Source: Methanosaeta sp. PtaU1.Bin060
GTDB taxonomy: Archaea > Halobacteriota > Methanosarcinia > Methanotrichales > Methanotrichaceae
NCBI GenBank assembly: GCA_002067365.1
Contig: MVRK01000019.1
Span: 1 to 53,891, forward strand
Length of the DNA: 53,891 nt
Reading direction: 5' to 3'
Shown: one piece after another, positions 7,547 to 15,208 of the stretch
Layout of the letters: each line of letters starts with the position of its first letter
Position numbering within the stretch: the stretch's first letter is position 1
The notes under the pieces: model-generated
The model's database searches: none
Seen by the model: only the letters and a program-made list of their open reading frames with translations
Told to the model about the DNA's origin: nothing
Translations under genes and position numbers: made by a program

Positions 7547-10409
7547 GTAGTTTACCTCGATTCAGCACCACAATGAAATTCGTGTCTCCGAAGGTTTCGG
7601 ATTTATCCACCCGGATCGCATCGTATCCTTTGATCGCCGCATATCTCCCCACGTCACTGAATAACCTCTCCTCTATAGAGTTCTTCTCAACTTTGTCCTG
7701 TTCATATCGTATAGCTTCGAAATATGCGTCCTTCCAATCCACTATATTCGCATCGGGGGAGAGCACCATATGCATTAGTTCGCCTTCATACTCTCCAGTT
7801 CCCGTGGATTTATAACTTTCTGCGAGTTCTTTTGCTGCCGAATGCCCTTCTGCGCAATATATGCCCGAGCCATAGGCCCCCTTCCCAGGGAACAGGTCTC
7901 CGGACTTTAATTGTTCAGCAAACCCTTTGGCAGTACCGCGATACAGTTCAACCCCGCCACTGTCGATTAACTTGTATGCTTCATCTTCCGATATCAGTTT
8001 AGGCAGCGCATCGAATTTTTGCTCTTTTGCTATTTCTGAAAACATCAGGTCTTTTGGGCCGATCCAATGCTCTTTCCATTTAGCTTCATCGAATGCCTTG
8101 ATGTTCTTTAGCGTGGATGAATCCTTTAAAGACAATTCCCTTCTTCCGCCTTCCCTTCTTCCGCCCGGGCTTTCTGCAAATCTGCCCAGCTCATCGTGAT
8201 TCGGGTTGAAGTTGAATTGCTTTTGAGAAGCCTGCTGCATCTGCTTTGCCCCCGTAGGTGAAGAAATCGGAATCAAATAATGGATGCAGTTGACATGGAA
8301 TATCTCAGACTCCATTGCATCGTCCAATGTTGGATAATTGGGATCTTTGCCTGTCAGAGATATTGTCTTCCCGGCCCATTCCCTGCAACTCTCACAAGTA
8401 TTTGGCTGGATCTCAGCGGATATCTGAGCTAGGTCGCTGTCGCCTTGTTCCAGGATTGCGTTCCGGGTGCCTTCCATGTGGGCATCCCGTGCAGATGTCA
8501 ATGCCAGCAATGCTGCATATGGCGCTAGACCTAGGATCTTGCCATCAATAGTCTTTTTTCCGGGGATCTCGAAAGCGCCCGTCAGATAATCTTCGCCATC
8601 CAGTTCTCCGCGCGCCTGCAAGAGCTTCTCGCGTGCCTGCAAGAGCTCCAGTCGAGCAATCGTTGCCGTGACGTAGCTGCCTATAGCAGCGTCTGCCTCC
8701 TGGATGCTGCTAGTCGCTTTGTTTACAAGAGCATCTATAGCCTTCTGATGAGGTTCGCCATCCGGGACAGCCACCTGTGACGCCCCGGCGATGTACATAG
8801 CTGGAATTGTGTCTTTTGCCCACGCTCGGCCTTGCTCGAGCAAGTCCTGGCGGACTTCATCTATATCCTTCTGGAGGGTCGAAAAGTCGCCGTTTTTGAT
8901 GGCCTCCAAGATGAGATCGTGAATGTAGGCCTGGCCGGATTCGTAGATCTCAGCAAGCTCTCCGGCGCTGTCAGCGATGTCTTGTCTAGTATCTTTTTTT
9001 TTATTGAATTGCTTATAGGCAGACTGCAGATGCTTCTCCGTGGGAGGCACGATTGCCGATTGCTCGCCGGGCAGACTGCCCCGTTTGAGGGCGTTCTGCT
9101 CCTCGAAGAGCTGCTTGAGCTGCTCGGGTGTGTAAGGTGGCAGTCCCATAGAGGCTCTATAGTCGTTGATGAGCGAGCCTCCACTTGTGAATATCGTGGT
9201 GGCCTTTCGCGCTTCAGCCTCTTGGTCTTTTGGAGACCAGCTCCAGTAATCGAAATAGATAAGCAGATCATAGCCGTTTGTATCCAGGAACATCTGCCAC
9301 AGTTCTTGGAAGGGCTTGCCAGCCACTTCCTGGTGGCCTGATATGACACTATCGAGGAGCACTTTGCCGGGTGTTGCTGATACGCTGACAGCCTGGGCGA
9401 GCTGCTCAGTGATGCCCCGCGCGAAGAAGTGATTGAGGATGGTCTGCTCGATGAACTTCTCCACCTCCATAGGGTTCAGGGCGATGGGTATGTTGGGATA
9501 CAGCAGCCTGATCCCTGGCAGGGCGACCTCGGCCTGATTGGACGATTGGCTCATCACAAGGTCATTTGCATGATCTACCAGAGCCTGATAGCCTCCGGCT
9601 ATATCGATGCCAGCAGATTTCATCTGGGCGAGGGCTGCGCCATCGACCTGTGCGACCTCTTTTGGGACGCCCACGCGCTTCATGGCCAAACGGAAATCAT
9701 GGCGAGCCTGCTTCGCAAACTCGATTGTCGAGGCGACCGAGTGGAGCAGAGAAGTATTGTCAGGCAAGCTTGTATCTTCTATGAACAGGACCTGATCCGA
9801 AGGAATCTCGATGGGCTCTTTTTGAGCATCGACGTTCTGATAGAAACGCACTTCAGCAAGCTCTATATCATCGATAATGCCCTTCAGCAGTGGATCTATC
9901 CGATAGCGATTGGAACCTAAAAGCGCACTGGGCGTGCGATTGAAGCTCTGGCTGGGGAGATGTTGCAGGCGCGGGACATAGACGTTGCCCTCCTCGAGCT
10001 TTTGAGAGCGCTCGAATAAGACACGGTTGTATGTCCAGCTCTCAAGGGCGGCTTTTCGTACACAATCCAGGGTTGTGCAGTCCTTTTTGCGGCCTATGTG
10101 AGCCAGGCCTTTGTCTGCTTTTTTGATTTGGGCCAGGGCTTTGGTTATCTGGCCTGCCTTTGTGTCATCATTCGGTCCGTCGATTGACTCGAGCTTGAAG
10201 TCCAGACCGGCGAAGCACAAGCGGCTCAGGAACGTAAGAGAACTGAATATCAGGGGGATCTTGTAGTAATCTGCGAGGATCTCGGGCGTGATCTGGCGAT
10301 CTATGTAGCGGTAAGGCGTCTGGTAGATTACGATTGGCGATCCTACCATGCTCTTCTCGGAGAGCTTACTCGATAGCTTGCCGCCGACCTTCCTATGCAG
10401 ATTTACCAT
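7533..10409 (-). CDS. Portal protein fused to MuF-like minor capsid and ADP-ribosyltransferase domains
   Basis: 958 residues, ATG after GAGAGGATATC. Residues ~1-440 look like a portal protein (PYRYIDRQITPEILADYY, NPMEVEKFIEQTILNHFFA). Residues ~560-715 match a minor-capsid/MuF-type domain ending with cysteine and histidine motifs (TCESCREWAGKT, FHVNCIHYL). The linker FNPNHDELGRFAESPGGR follows at ~732-751. The C-terminal ~150 residues look like an ADP-ribosyltransferase: LYRGT (Arg824), YGSGIYCA, and a final FIVVLNRGKL strand. Portal-MuF fusions carrying toxin domains are known in phages. The enzymatic call for the last domain is less certain than for 6272-7066. Confidence 0.85.
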   Translation of the reverse strand: MVNLHRKVGGKLSSKLSEKSMVGSPIVIYQTPYRYIDRQITPEILADYYKIPLIFSSLTFLSRLCFAGLDFKLESIDGPNDDTKAGQITKALAQIKKADKGLAHIGRKKDCTTLDCVRKAALESWTYNRVLFERSQKLEEGNVYVPRLQHLPSQSFNRTPSALLGSNRYRIDPLLKGIIDDIELAEVRFYQNVDAQKEPIEIPSDQVLFIEDTSLPDNTSLLHSVASTIEFAKQARHDFRLAMKRVGVPKEVAQVDGAALAQMKSAGIDIAGGYQALVDHANDLVMSQSSNQAEVALPGIRLLYPNIPIALNPMEVEKFIEQTILNHFFARGITEQLAQAVSVSATPGKVLLDSVISGHQEVAGKPFQELWQMFLDTNGYDLLIYFDYWSWSPKDQEAEARKATTIFTSGGSLINDYRASMGLPPYTPEQLKQLFEEQNALKRGSLPGEQSAIVPPTEKHLQSAYKQFNKKKDTRQDIADSAGELAEIYESGQAYIHDLILEAIKNGDFSTLQKDIDEVRQDLLEQGRAWAKDTIPAMYIAGASQVAVPDGEPHQKAIDALVNKATSSIQEADAAIGSYVTATIARLELLQAREKLLQARGELDGEDYLTGAFEIPGKKTIDGKILGLAPYAALLALTSARDAHMEGTRNAILEQGDSDLAQISAEIQPNTCESCREWAGKTISLTGKDPNYPTLDDAMESEIFHVNCIHYLIPISSPTGAKQMQQASQKQFNFNPNHDELGRFAESPGGRREGGRRELSLKDSSTLKNIKAFDEAKWKEHWIGPKDLMFSEIAKEQKFDALPKLISEDEAYKLIDSGGVELYRGTAKGFAEQLKSGDLFPGKGAYGSGIYCAEGHSAAKELAESYKSTGTGEYEGELMHMVLSPDANIVDWKDAYFEAIRYEQDKVEKNSIEERLFSDVGRYAAIKGYDAIRVDKSETFGDTNFIVVLNRGKLHVVK

Positions 10410-11914
10410 GATATCCTCTCGATTCGGTATTGTTTCACCATTGGTTTTGTTGGGAGCCTCAGAACTGTAGCATCCTTGAAGGGCGCATAAGTGAGCATGA
10501 CTGCATCGCCCTCATCTGGGCTGCGGCCCAGTCGTTTCTTGGTTTGCTCTTTGTCTTCTATCTGGATCCAGCCCTTAGCAAAAGAATACCGAGGGGCGGC
10601 CAGATCTCCCAAGAGTCCTCCGTCCTTCGGAAGGGCAAGCAGCTCATCGCCTTTGGGGTCCAGGGCCTGCCTCAGAGACCACCATAGCTCAGCTCGCAGG
10701 TTCTGGTAGACTCTGTTGCCGTCTTTGTCTCTCACGTCGGAGCTCGAAGAGACATTAATTTCTCTGCAATTGATATCACTGTGAAGATTCAGCTCATCGA
10801 CGACGCCCGCGCCCAGGCCTATTACATCCACGTTGACCTGCATGGCGTTTGTTGCACGGTATTCCTTGAGGACCTCTCCGGCCAACTGTTGGGTATCGAG
10901 CCCTGAGTAGGTCTTAACCCACAGGATCTTTTTGCCCTGGCGGGCGGCTATGGCGCTCTTGTCCATGCCTCCTCGGGCAACATCCACGCCCAATATCACC
11001 GAGCCAGTGGATATCGTATCGGGCCATCTATCCTGTGCTTGTTCTATCCAGGATAGAGGGATCACATTATACTCGCCTTGCTCAGGAAACTCGCCTTCGA
11101 CGCGTGCTGACCATGCGGGATGGTGCTCGCCCCATTCTTGCAGGGCGTTTGCGGCCCATGCGGGAGTGATGAGCCATGGCATGGGCCAATCCCAATCGCC
11201 GTTTGGCTTCTTCTTGGCCTTTTGCTGCCATTCGCCCGAGATTATATCCTCGCGGGTGATGCCATAGTGCGTGAAGTTGGGAGTCTGCCAGGCAGCTGTC
11301 GAGCCAGTGTTCCAGCCCTCGGTTCTGAAGGCTCTGTAGAACTGGCCGCCGATGTCCGTAGGGTTCCCGATCAAGATCAGCCTGCAGTGCGCTGAAGTGA
11401 GCACGCCGTTTATGGCCTCGAAGATGTCCTCTGCGACGCCTGCGGCCTCATCGACCACGACGAGCAAATGCTCTGAATGGTAGCCCTGGAAGCGGTTGGG
11501 ATCATTCGTCGAGAGGCCTATTGCAGCCCAGTTCTTGCCATCGATCTGCAGCTCTGTGGCCCTTTGTGGAAGATGGCCGCCCAGTGGGATCCGGGAGTGG
11601 GCATGAGCCGCCCTTATCTCCTTCCAAAGGAGGTCCTCGACCTGCCGCCAGGTGGGGGCAGTCGTCAGGACTATGCTATAGGGGAAGCTGTAGAGCCACC
11701 ATAGGACGAGCCTTGCGGCTATGTATGTCTTGCCGATGCCATGACATGATCTCCAGGCAGTTTTAGGATGATCTCTGACGGACTCCAGGATCTTTTGTTG
11801 GTCTGGCCAGAGATCTGATCCGAATAGATCCACGCAGACTCCTGCGGGATCCTGCTGCATGCACCGAAGAGTTTCAAGATCTTTGTCTTCGCTCGGCTGC
11901 TTTTTTCGCGGCAT
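10403..11914 (-). CDS. terL: Terminase large subunit
   Basis: 503 residues from ATG 11914 (longer starts only lengthen the overlap with terS). The packaging ATPase domain has Walker A (SCHGIGKT) and Walker B (LLVVVDEAAG). The C-terminal nuclease half has acidic clusters GVDVARGGMD and GRSPDEGDAVML. It cuts concatemeric or circular DNA and pumps it through the portal. The 3' end overlaps the portal gene by 7 bases and the 5' end overlaps terS by 41, so all three are co-translated. Confidence 0.97.
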   Translation of the reverse strand: MPRKKQPSEDKDLETLRCMQQDPAGVCVDLFGSDLWPDQQKILESVRDHPKTAWRSCHGIGKTYIAARLVLWWLYSFPYSIVLTTAPTWRQVEDLLWKEIRAAHAHSRIPLGGHLPQRATELQIDGKNWAAIGLSTNDPNRFQGYHSEHLLVVVDEAAGVAEDIFEAINGVLTSAHCRLILIGNPTDIGGQFYRAFRTEGWNTGSTAAWQTPNFTHYGITREDIISGEWQQKAKKKPNGDWDWPMPWLITPAWAANALQEWGEHHPAWSARVEGEFPEQGEYNVIPLSWIEQAQDRWPDTISTGSVILGVDVARGGMDKSAIAARQGKKILWVKTYSGLDTQQLAGEVLKEYRATNAMQVNVDVIGLGAGVVDELNLHSDINCREINVSSSSDVRDKDGNRVYQNLRAELWWSLRQALDPKGDELLALPKDGGLLGDLAAPRYSFAKGWIQIEDKEQTKKRLGRSPDEGDAVMLTYAPFKDATVLRLPTKPMVKQYRIERISW

Positions 11915-12434
11915 TGAGGCTGAATTCAGCAAGGCTCGTTACAACGATGGGCTTCTCCTCGTTGCCGGAGTGCTCGATTCTATCTCTTCTTCCAAAATCG
12001 TCCGGGAATTTGCGTTCCAAGAGGGTCATTGCTGCCTGCCAGGAGGGTGCTAGTGCGAATGTGCCATCATCGTTTATTACGCCCTGGGAGGCACGATCAA
12101 TGGATCGCAGGCAGCGGGCGATGCACTGGGACATGGCCCAATCGACGGCCAGATTGAAGTCCGCAAAAGGCTTTTCTGTTGCTGGTATGGGCTTATGGGT
12201 CTTCTCAGACCTCTTGATGGCCTCGGAGCCGCGCTTCAGCCAGCCATAGTACGAGTTTCGGCTGATGCCTGCAAAGGCCGGTATGAAACGGTCTGGCATG
12301 CCCAGGATCACAGCTTTCACGACCTTATCCTGGATCTCCGGAGTGAGGAGGTGGGATCCATAGGGCAATTTTATTCCAGGAGGACGACCGCGCTTGCGCT
12401 TGATTTTGGGGGCTTCGTCCACTGATTCCGGCAT
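11874..12434 (-). CDS. terS: Terminase small subunit
   Basis: 186 residues from ATG 12434, preceded by AAGGA; a TTG at 12461 is possible but has no ribosome site. The N-terminus is basic (KIKRKRGRPPGIKL), followed by a homeodomain-like helix-turn-helix (QDKVVKAVILGMPDRFIPAF, then SRNSYYGWLKRGSE). That is the usual DNA-binding module recognising the pac region. The C-terminal part would oligomerise and contact TerL. It is the first gene of the late leftward series. Confidence 0.88.
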   Translation of the reverse strand: MPESVDEAPKIKRKRGRPPGIKLPYGSHLLTPEIQDKVVKAVILGMPDRFIPAFAGISRNSYYGWLKRGSEAIKRSEKTHKPIPATEKPFADFNLAVDWAMSQCIARCLRSIDRASQGVINDDGTFALAPSWQAAMTLLERKFPDDFGRRDRIEHSGNEEKPIVVTSLAEFSLNAAKKAAERRQRS

Positions 12435-12650
12435 GGAAAATTCCTTTTTATTGTGGTTCAAGATTAATAAAATATCAGCATCGGGCGGATTGTGTAGATC
12501 CGCCGCAATGCGATCGTGAAAAATGGATTTTTGAGGATTTATTTGGGATTTTTTGGGGTTATTTTCGATTTTAATTGATCTCGGTCAGATTTTAGCCATC
12601 ATGTTTGTGCATCAAAAGGTTTATATGCTTAAGATGCATACATTTCATGC
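12435..12650. promoter_or_regulatory. Divergent intergenic region between terS and the RHH gene
   Basis: 216 bases. Next to terS is a perfect 7-bp hairpin (GGCGGAT, 7-base loop, ATCCGCC; 12484-12504) lying in the terS leader. The middle is AT-rich with repeated GGATTT/GGGATTTTTT tracts. On the right is a TATA box (GGTTTATATGC, 12618-12628) 27 bases before the RHH start. TGCATC and GATGCA (12608-12613, 12633-12638) flank that TATA box as an inverted pair, a possible operator. No clear TATA box for terS was seen. Confidence 0.6.
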
Positions 12651-12797
12651 ATGACGTCCCGAATAACTTTGAGCCTCCCAGAAGACCTCAGGGAGAGGCT
12701 GCAACGGTATACAGTTAATACAAAGAAATCGTTTCGGAAGCAGTCCGAAGCGATCAATGAACTCATAGATGCGGGCCTGCGAAATGCAGGATATTAA
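12651..12797 (+). CDS. Ribbon-helix-helix (CopG/Arc-type) regulator
   Basis: 48 residues. The sequence MTSRITLSLPEDLRERL has the alternating beta-strand and first helix of ribbon-helix-helix repressors, followed by a second helix (RKQSEAINELIDAGL). It acts as a dimer whose strand enters the major groove. The gene is probably leaderless: TATA box 27 bases upstream and no ribosome site. TGCATC/GATGCA repeats overlap its promoter, suggesting autoregulation. The same promoter core recurs in the inverted repeat at 13993-14194, so it may control those operons too (inference). Confidence 0.88.
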   Translation: MTSRITLSLPEDLRERLQRYTVNTKKSFRKQSEAINELIDAGLRNAGY

Positions 12798-12811
12798 TTT
12801 TTTTTGAACAA

Positions 12812-12831
12812 CCCTACCCTAACGGGTAGGG
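12812..12831 (+). terminator. Hairpin terminator after the RHH gene
   Basis: Perfect 8-bp stem CCCTACCC/GGGTAGGG with a TAAC loop. It follows the RHH stop codon and an eight-base T run (12798-12805), and T-rich sequence lies on both sides. It could stop transcription in either direction, since the minus-strand frame at 12819-13001 ends inside it. Confidence 0.65.
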
Positions 12832-13001
12832 ATTCGCTTTGCTTCTTCCTTTTCCATTTGTGACTCAACATAGCTCATCAGTACATCCAGGGAGACTTGC
12901 CCCGTGCTCGCTATGAAGTATGGAATCAGACCAGAAGCTATCGCTCCATAGAAAGTCTCTCGTTTTGGAGGTAGTGGAGGTAGTAGACAGAGTGGGCTCC
13001 T
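12819..13001 (-). other. Open frame without a standard start codon
   Basis: 60 codons between two TAG codons, in the same frame as the upstream gene that ends at 13002. The sequence looks protein-like in its second half (TFYGAIASGLIPYFIAS, then DVLMSYVESQMEKEEAKR). No ATG, GTG or TTG occurs before an internal ATG near the end. It could be a readthrough extension, a gene using an unusual start, or a decayed gene. TAG ends many genes here, so pyrrolysine decoding is unlikely. Confidence 0.3.
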
Positions 13002-13223
13002 CTATCGAGCTATCCCCATCCAAGTAGCTTTCTTACCTTCTTTTTCATGCTTACAACCATTGCCACCATTCACAGAGCATGTAATATCGCCATGAGAGCC
13101 GCACCAGGGACATTCAGGACAAATACAATCTTCAGCATAGCGATTACAAATGATGCAAACACAAGGATCATCGAAAACAGAATCTGAGAGGGGATATCCT
13201 CCCAGATTGTCATAAGTTCCCAT
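13002..13223 (-). CDS. Small cysteine-rich (zinc-binding-like) protein
   Basis: 73 residues from ATG 13223, chosen because a GGGGGAGGGG site lies upstream; longer in-frame starts overlap the previous gene deeply. Cysteines are paired as CVCIIC, CICPECPWC and a later C..C, suggesting two zinc sites. It begins just beyond the stop of the upstream gene at 13225, so the two are co-translated. Stop is TAG. Function unknown; zinc-ribbon proteins of this size in viruses often bind nucleic acid or protein. Confidence 0.7.
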   Translation of the reverse strand: MGTYDNLGGYPLSDSVFDDPCVCIICNRYAEDCICPECPWCGSHGDITCSVNGGNGCKHEKEGKKATWMGIAR

Positions 13224-13224
13224 C

Positions 13225-13971
13225 TCAAATCCCCTCCCCCAAAGGATCAGTCTCATGATAGACCTTCCTAGGAGTGAGATAATCCTCAAGTGGGAGAGTT
13301 ATCTCAGGCTCAGGCAGATTATCCCAGCGAGGTTCAGGTCCATTTAAAGCTAATTTTGCTATGATCATCCAAGTAGAATTAGGATCACCTACGCCAAACA
13401 TGCCTATCATCTTTTTGCCATCCTCGCGATAAGAGGATAAAATGAGCATTTCTTTTTTGGGCTCATCGAATACATAGGCATATTCGCAGCCACTTCCAGA
13501 GGCATTTAGTTCTGTAACATCCCACCTTTCTTCATGCCTCTCTACATGGCAATAGCACTGTGCATTATTGGGGGCTTTTGTGGGGTCCATTTTGAAGCTA
13601 TGCCCCAAAACCAGCACGTCATTTTTAGGATCCCATATTTTCTTAGGGGGGAGCTGTGCTTTTCTAGCTGGATAATATTGCCTATAATGCCTCCACTGCT
13701 CTTTTCCACATTCCTCGCAGAGTGTATCATCTTTAGGATAGGAGAAATAGCCAGGAGCTAGATCCCAATTGGCGCCTAGAATTGAACTCCAGCCTGCAGG
13801 ATGCTCATCTATTAGCTTGTGGAGCATCGCCCCCAGATCGCCCTGGAAATATCCATGGTAGATATGCCATAGCTCTTTTCCCAAGCCACTTGGGTAAGAA
13901 TCCCAATGATGATATACTCCCTTGAAGCTTGAATGTCCCACCTTTCGCGCGATAACGCCCCTCGTGGACAT
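13225..13971 (-). CDS. Conserved viral hypothetical protein (MSTRGV family)
   Basis: 248 residues, ATG after GGGGTGG. The N-terminus (MSTRGVIARKVG, then GVYHHWDSYPSGLGKELW) matches a widespread phage/archaeal family with a conserved MSTRG...HxDSYPxGLG signature and no established function that I know. A CEEC pair and a CYC motif could bind metal. It is the first gene of a leftward operon whose promoter lies in the left arm of the 44-bp inverted repeat. In its leader an ATGATG start would give the nine-residue peptide MMQNIEGVD ending just before this gene. Confidence 0.8.
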   Translation of the reverse strand: MSTRGVIARKVGHSSFKGVYHHWDSYPSGLGKELWHIYHGYFQGDLGAMLHKLIDEHPAGWSSILGANWDLAPGYFSYPKDDTLCEECGKEQWRHYRQYYPARKAQLPPKKIWDPKNDVLVLGHSFKMDPTKAPNNAQCYCHVERHEERWDVTELNASGSGCEYAYVFDEPKKEMLILSSYREDGKKMIGMFGVGDPNSTWMIIAKLALNGPEPRWDNLPEPEITLPLEDYLTPRKVYHETDPLGEGI

Positions 13972-13992
13972 TTCAGTCCACCCCTTCGATGT

Positions 13993-14194
13993 TTTGCATC
14001 ATACTCTATACTTAGCATCAAAGCATATAAGCTTTTCTATGTTATGATGATATGACATACTACCTTTATATAGTCGCGCAAAATTCGCGCATTTTTTGCG
14101 CGATTCTCTGGGAGTATATATACTAGGCATGCCTTTATGCTAGTCAACCAAAAAGCTTATATGCTTTGATGCTAAGTATAGAGTATGATGCAAA
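13993..14194. repeat. 44-bp perfect inverted repeat forming a divergent control region
   Basis: Arms 13993-14036 and 14151-14194 are exact reverse complements, separated by 114 bases. Each arm contains the same TATA box (CTTATATGC) reading outward, two GATGC motifs, and at its outer end ATGATGCAAA. For the plus strand the TATA centre lies 25 bases before ATG 14185, so that gene is leaderless. The minus-strand operon gets the identical start site. The centre holds TCGCGCA/TGCGCGA hairpin arms (14084-14103 area), the palindrome AGTATATATACT and more TATA-like sequence. Possible roles: paired promoter with operators, origin, or invertible segment. Confidence 0.9.
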
Positions 14195-14346
14195 TCCAAC
14201 GAATACTCAATGAGCTCTCACATATGAAAATGGAAGAGCTGGAGGCCCTGGCAGCCTCCATATCTGCAGAGATCCAAAGCAGATATATCGAAATCCAGAA
14301 CGACCAATTTGGGGGCTACTACGCGCGCCTGATGGGGGAAATCTAG
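14185..14346 (+). CDS. Small helical protein, first gene of plus-strand early operon
   Basis: 53 residues (MMQIQRILNELSHMKMEELEALAAS...). ATG 14185 or 14188 both fit; 14185 is 25 bases past the TATA box, which indicates a leaderless transcript. The sequence is an amphipathic helix up to ~residue 35, then GGYYARLMGEI. Its first codons lie within the inverted-repeat arm. The stop touches the next ATG (TAGATG). Unknown function; size and coil character suggest a regulator or small binding partner. Confidence 0.7.
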   Translation: MMQIQRILNELSHMKMEELEALAASISAEIQSRYIEIQNDQFGGYYARLMGEI

Positions 14347-14553
14347 ATGGTCTACAATAACAATACTTGGCGCGCTGAAATACGCGCGTACCATCAGCGC
14401 CTAGCTGAAGAGGCTGCAGCATTCTCTGCGCTTTCGCGCCATGAGCGCGAGGCAGCCTTTCATGCTGTGCGCGCGAAGAATGGCAGCAATATAGTTACCA
14501 TCATGGAAATGCTGGAAGCTCATAGACAGCTCGCTGGCAGCATGGAGAACTGA
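14347..14553 (+). CDS. Small helical protein of unknown function
   Basis: 68 residues (MVYNNNTWRAEIRAYHQRL...), starting immediately after the preceding TAG. It is rich in Ala, Arg, Glu and His, probably all helix, with no cysteines or membrane segment. Several GCGCG motifs in the coding strand (tacgcgcgtacc, gtgcgcgcgaag) resemble those in the upstream control region. The stop TGA is overlapped by the T-arm-like hairpin. No family recognised. Confidence 0.65.
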   Translation: MVYNNNTWRAEIRAYHQRLAEEAAAFSALSRHEREAAFHAVRAKNGSNIVTIMEMLEAHRQLAGSMEN

Positions 14554-14597
14554 AGGGTTCGACTCCCTTCACTGCCTTTGCCCAGGAGGGCAGGAGA
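14536..14597 (+). promoter_or_regulatory. Intercistronic leader with tRNA T-arm-like hairpin
   Basis: A 5-6 bp stem AAGGG/CCCTT closes the loop TTCGACT, an exact T-arm pattern with the box-B-like GGTTCGACTCC (14552-14570). GGCAG (14536-14540) can pair with CTGCC (14572-14576) like a short acceptor stem. A second hairpin (TGCCC/GGGCA) and AGGAG then lead into ATG 14598. It could control translation of the next gene, mimic a tRNA end, or be the virus copy of a tRNA attachment site. Confidence 0.5.
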
Positions 14598-14894
14598 ATG
14601 TACTATCTAAAAAGCGATATAGCACATATATTGAACTTCGAGGAGCACATCAAGCGCGTCGTATGGGATGATATAGCATCACTGGACGACAGCACAGTTG
14701 AAAAGCTCCAGACGATGTCGGAGGCTGACATCAAGGAGATGATCGGCCTCTATTGGGAACGAGACAAGGGCGAGATTCAAGAGCAGGTCGACAGCATAGA
14801 GTCAGCGAAAATCATATTTTATGAAATTTGGGAAAAGGAGCTTAAGGGGACTATAGAAGCCTGGGATGATAACCATCCCACGCAGGCTGCATAG
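14598..14894 (+). CDS. Acidic helical protein, paralogue A
   Basis: 98 residues (MYYLKSDIAHILNFEEHI...), with AGGAG five bases before ATG. It is strongly similar to the C-terminal part of the protein at 15612-15947: MYYLKSD, VVWDDIASLDD, YWERDK, IIFYE.WE. It is acidic and helical and ends AWDDNHPTQAA. Duplication within one small operon suggests subunits that pair or have diverged. Unknown family. Confidence 0.75.
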   Translation: MYYLKSDIAHILNFEEHIKRVVWDDIASLDDSTVEKLQTMSEADIKEMIGLYWERDKGEIQEQVDSIESAKIIFYEIWEKELKGTIEAWDDNHPTQAA

Positions 14895-14899
14895 CGTTA

Positions 14900-14953
14900 C
14901 TGGAGGGAGTCGCGCCCCCTCGCGGCCATGGCCCAAATGGGCAGGAGAATGAT
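14900..14953 (+). promoter_or_regulatory. Intercistronic leader, second copy of the two-hairpin design
   Basis: CTGGAGGG...CCCCTC forms a hairpin, followed by GCCCAAATGGGC and AGGAGAATG before ATG 14954. The order and several words (gggcaggagaatg, ggaggg/gaaggg) repeat the leader at 14552-14597. Probably an RNA element affecting translation or mRNA stability; no known riboswitch class is apparent. Confidence 0.45.
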
Positions 14954-15208
14954 ATGAATTGGTCTAAATCATTGAAATGGCTCCAGGACCATCCTGGGGC
15001 AGAACCTGGCGGTGATCCAGATCTGTTCGATATGCCTCTCCCCCCAGAGATCAAAGTCGATGGGCAGGAGTGGACAGGCTCCCCTGAGTGGGGGGAGCAG
15101 GACGATGGAATAATTGGAACCTGCTGGAGAATCGGAAATAGCGGGTTCCAGGTCGTTGTGACAGATCGCGAGTCATATATTCGCGATCCAGAGGGGTTTA
15201 GAGTATGA
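14954..15208 (+). CDS. Small acidic protein of unknown function
   Basis: 84 residues (MNWSKSLKWLQDHPGAEPGG...). A short N-terminal helix is followed by a Pro/Gly/Glu-rich body and a compact end (SGFQVVVTDRESYIRDPEGF). It is overlapped by the next gene through ATGA (15205). No cysteines or membrane segment. The mixed beta content and high acidity suggest a binding or inhibitor protein, but I recognise no family. Confidence 0.7.
   Translation: MNWSKSLKWLQDHPGAEPGGDPDLFDMPLPPEIKVDGQEWTGSPEWGEQDDGIIGTCWRIGNSGFQVVVTDRESYIRDPEGFRV

Noticed and set aside
12819-13004. TAG read as pyrrolysine
   Set aside because: The frame continues after a TAG, but many genes here end in TAG (1678, 2425, 2937, 4611, 16955, 21200), often overlapping the next ribosome site, so TAG is an ordinary stop.
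14536-14577. Complete tRNA gene
   Set aside because: Only a T-arm-like hairpin and a short outer pairing exist; no D-arm or anticodon arm can be placed in the preceding coding sequence.
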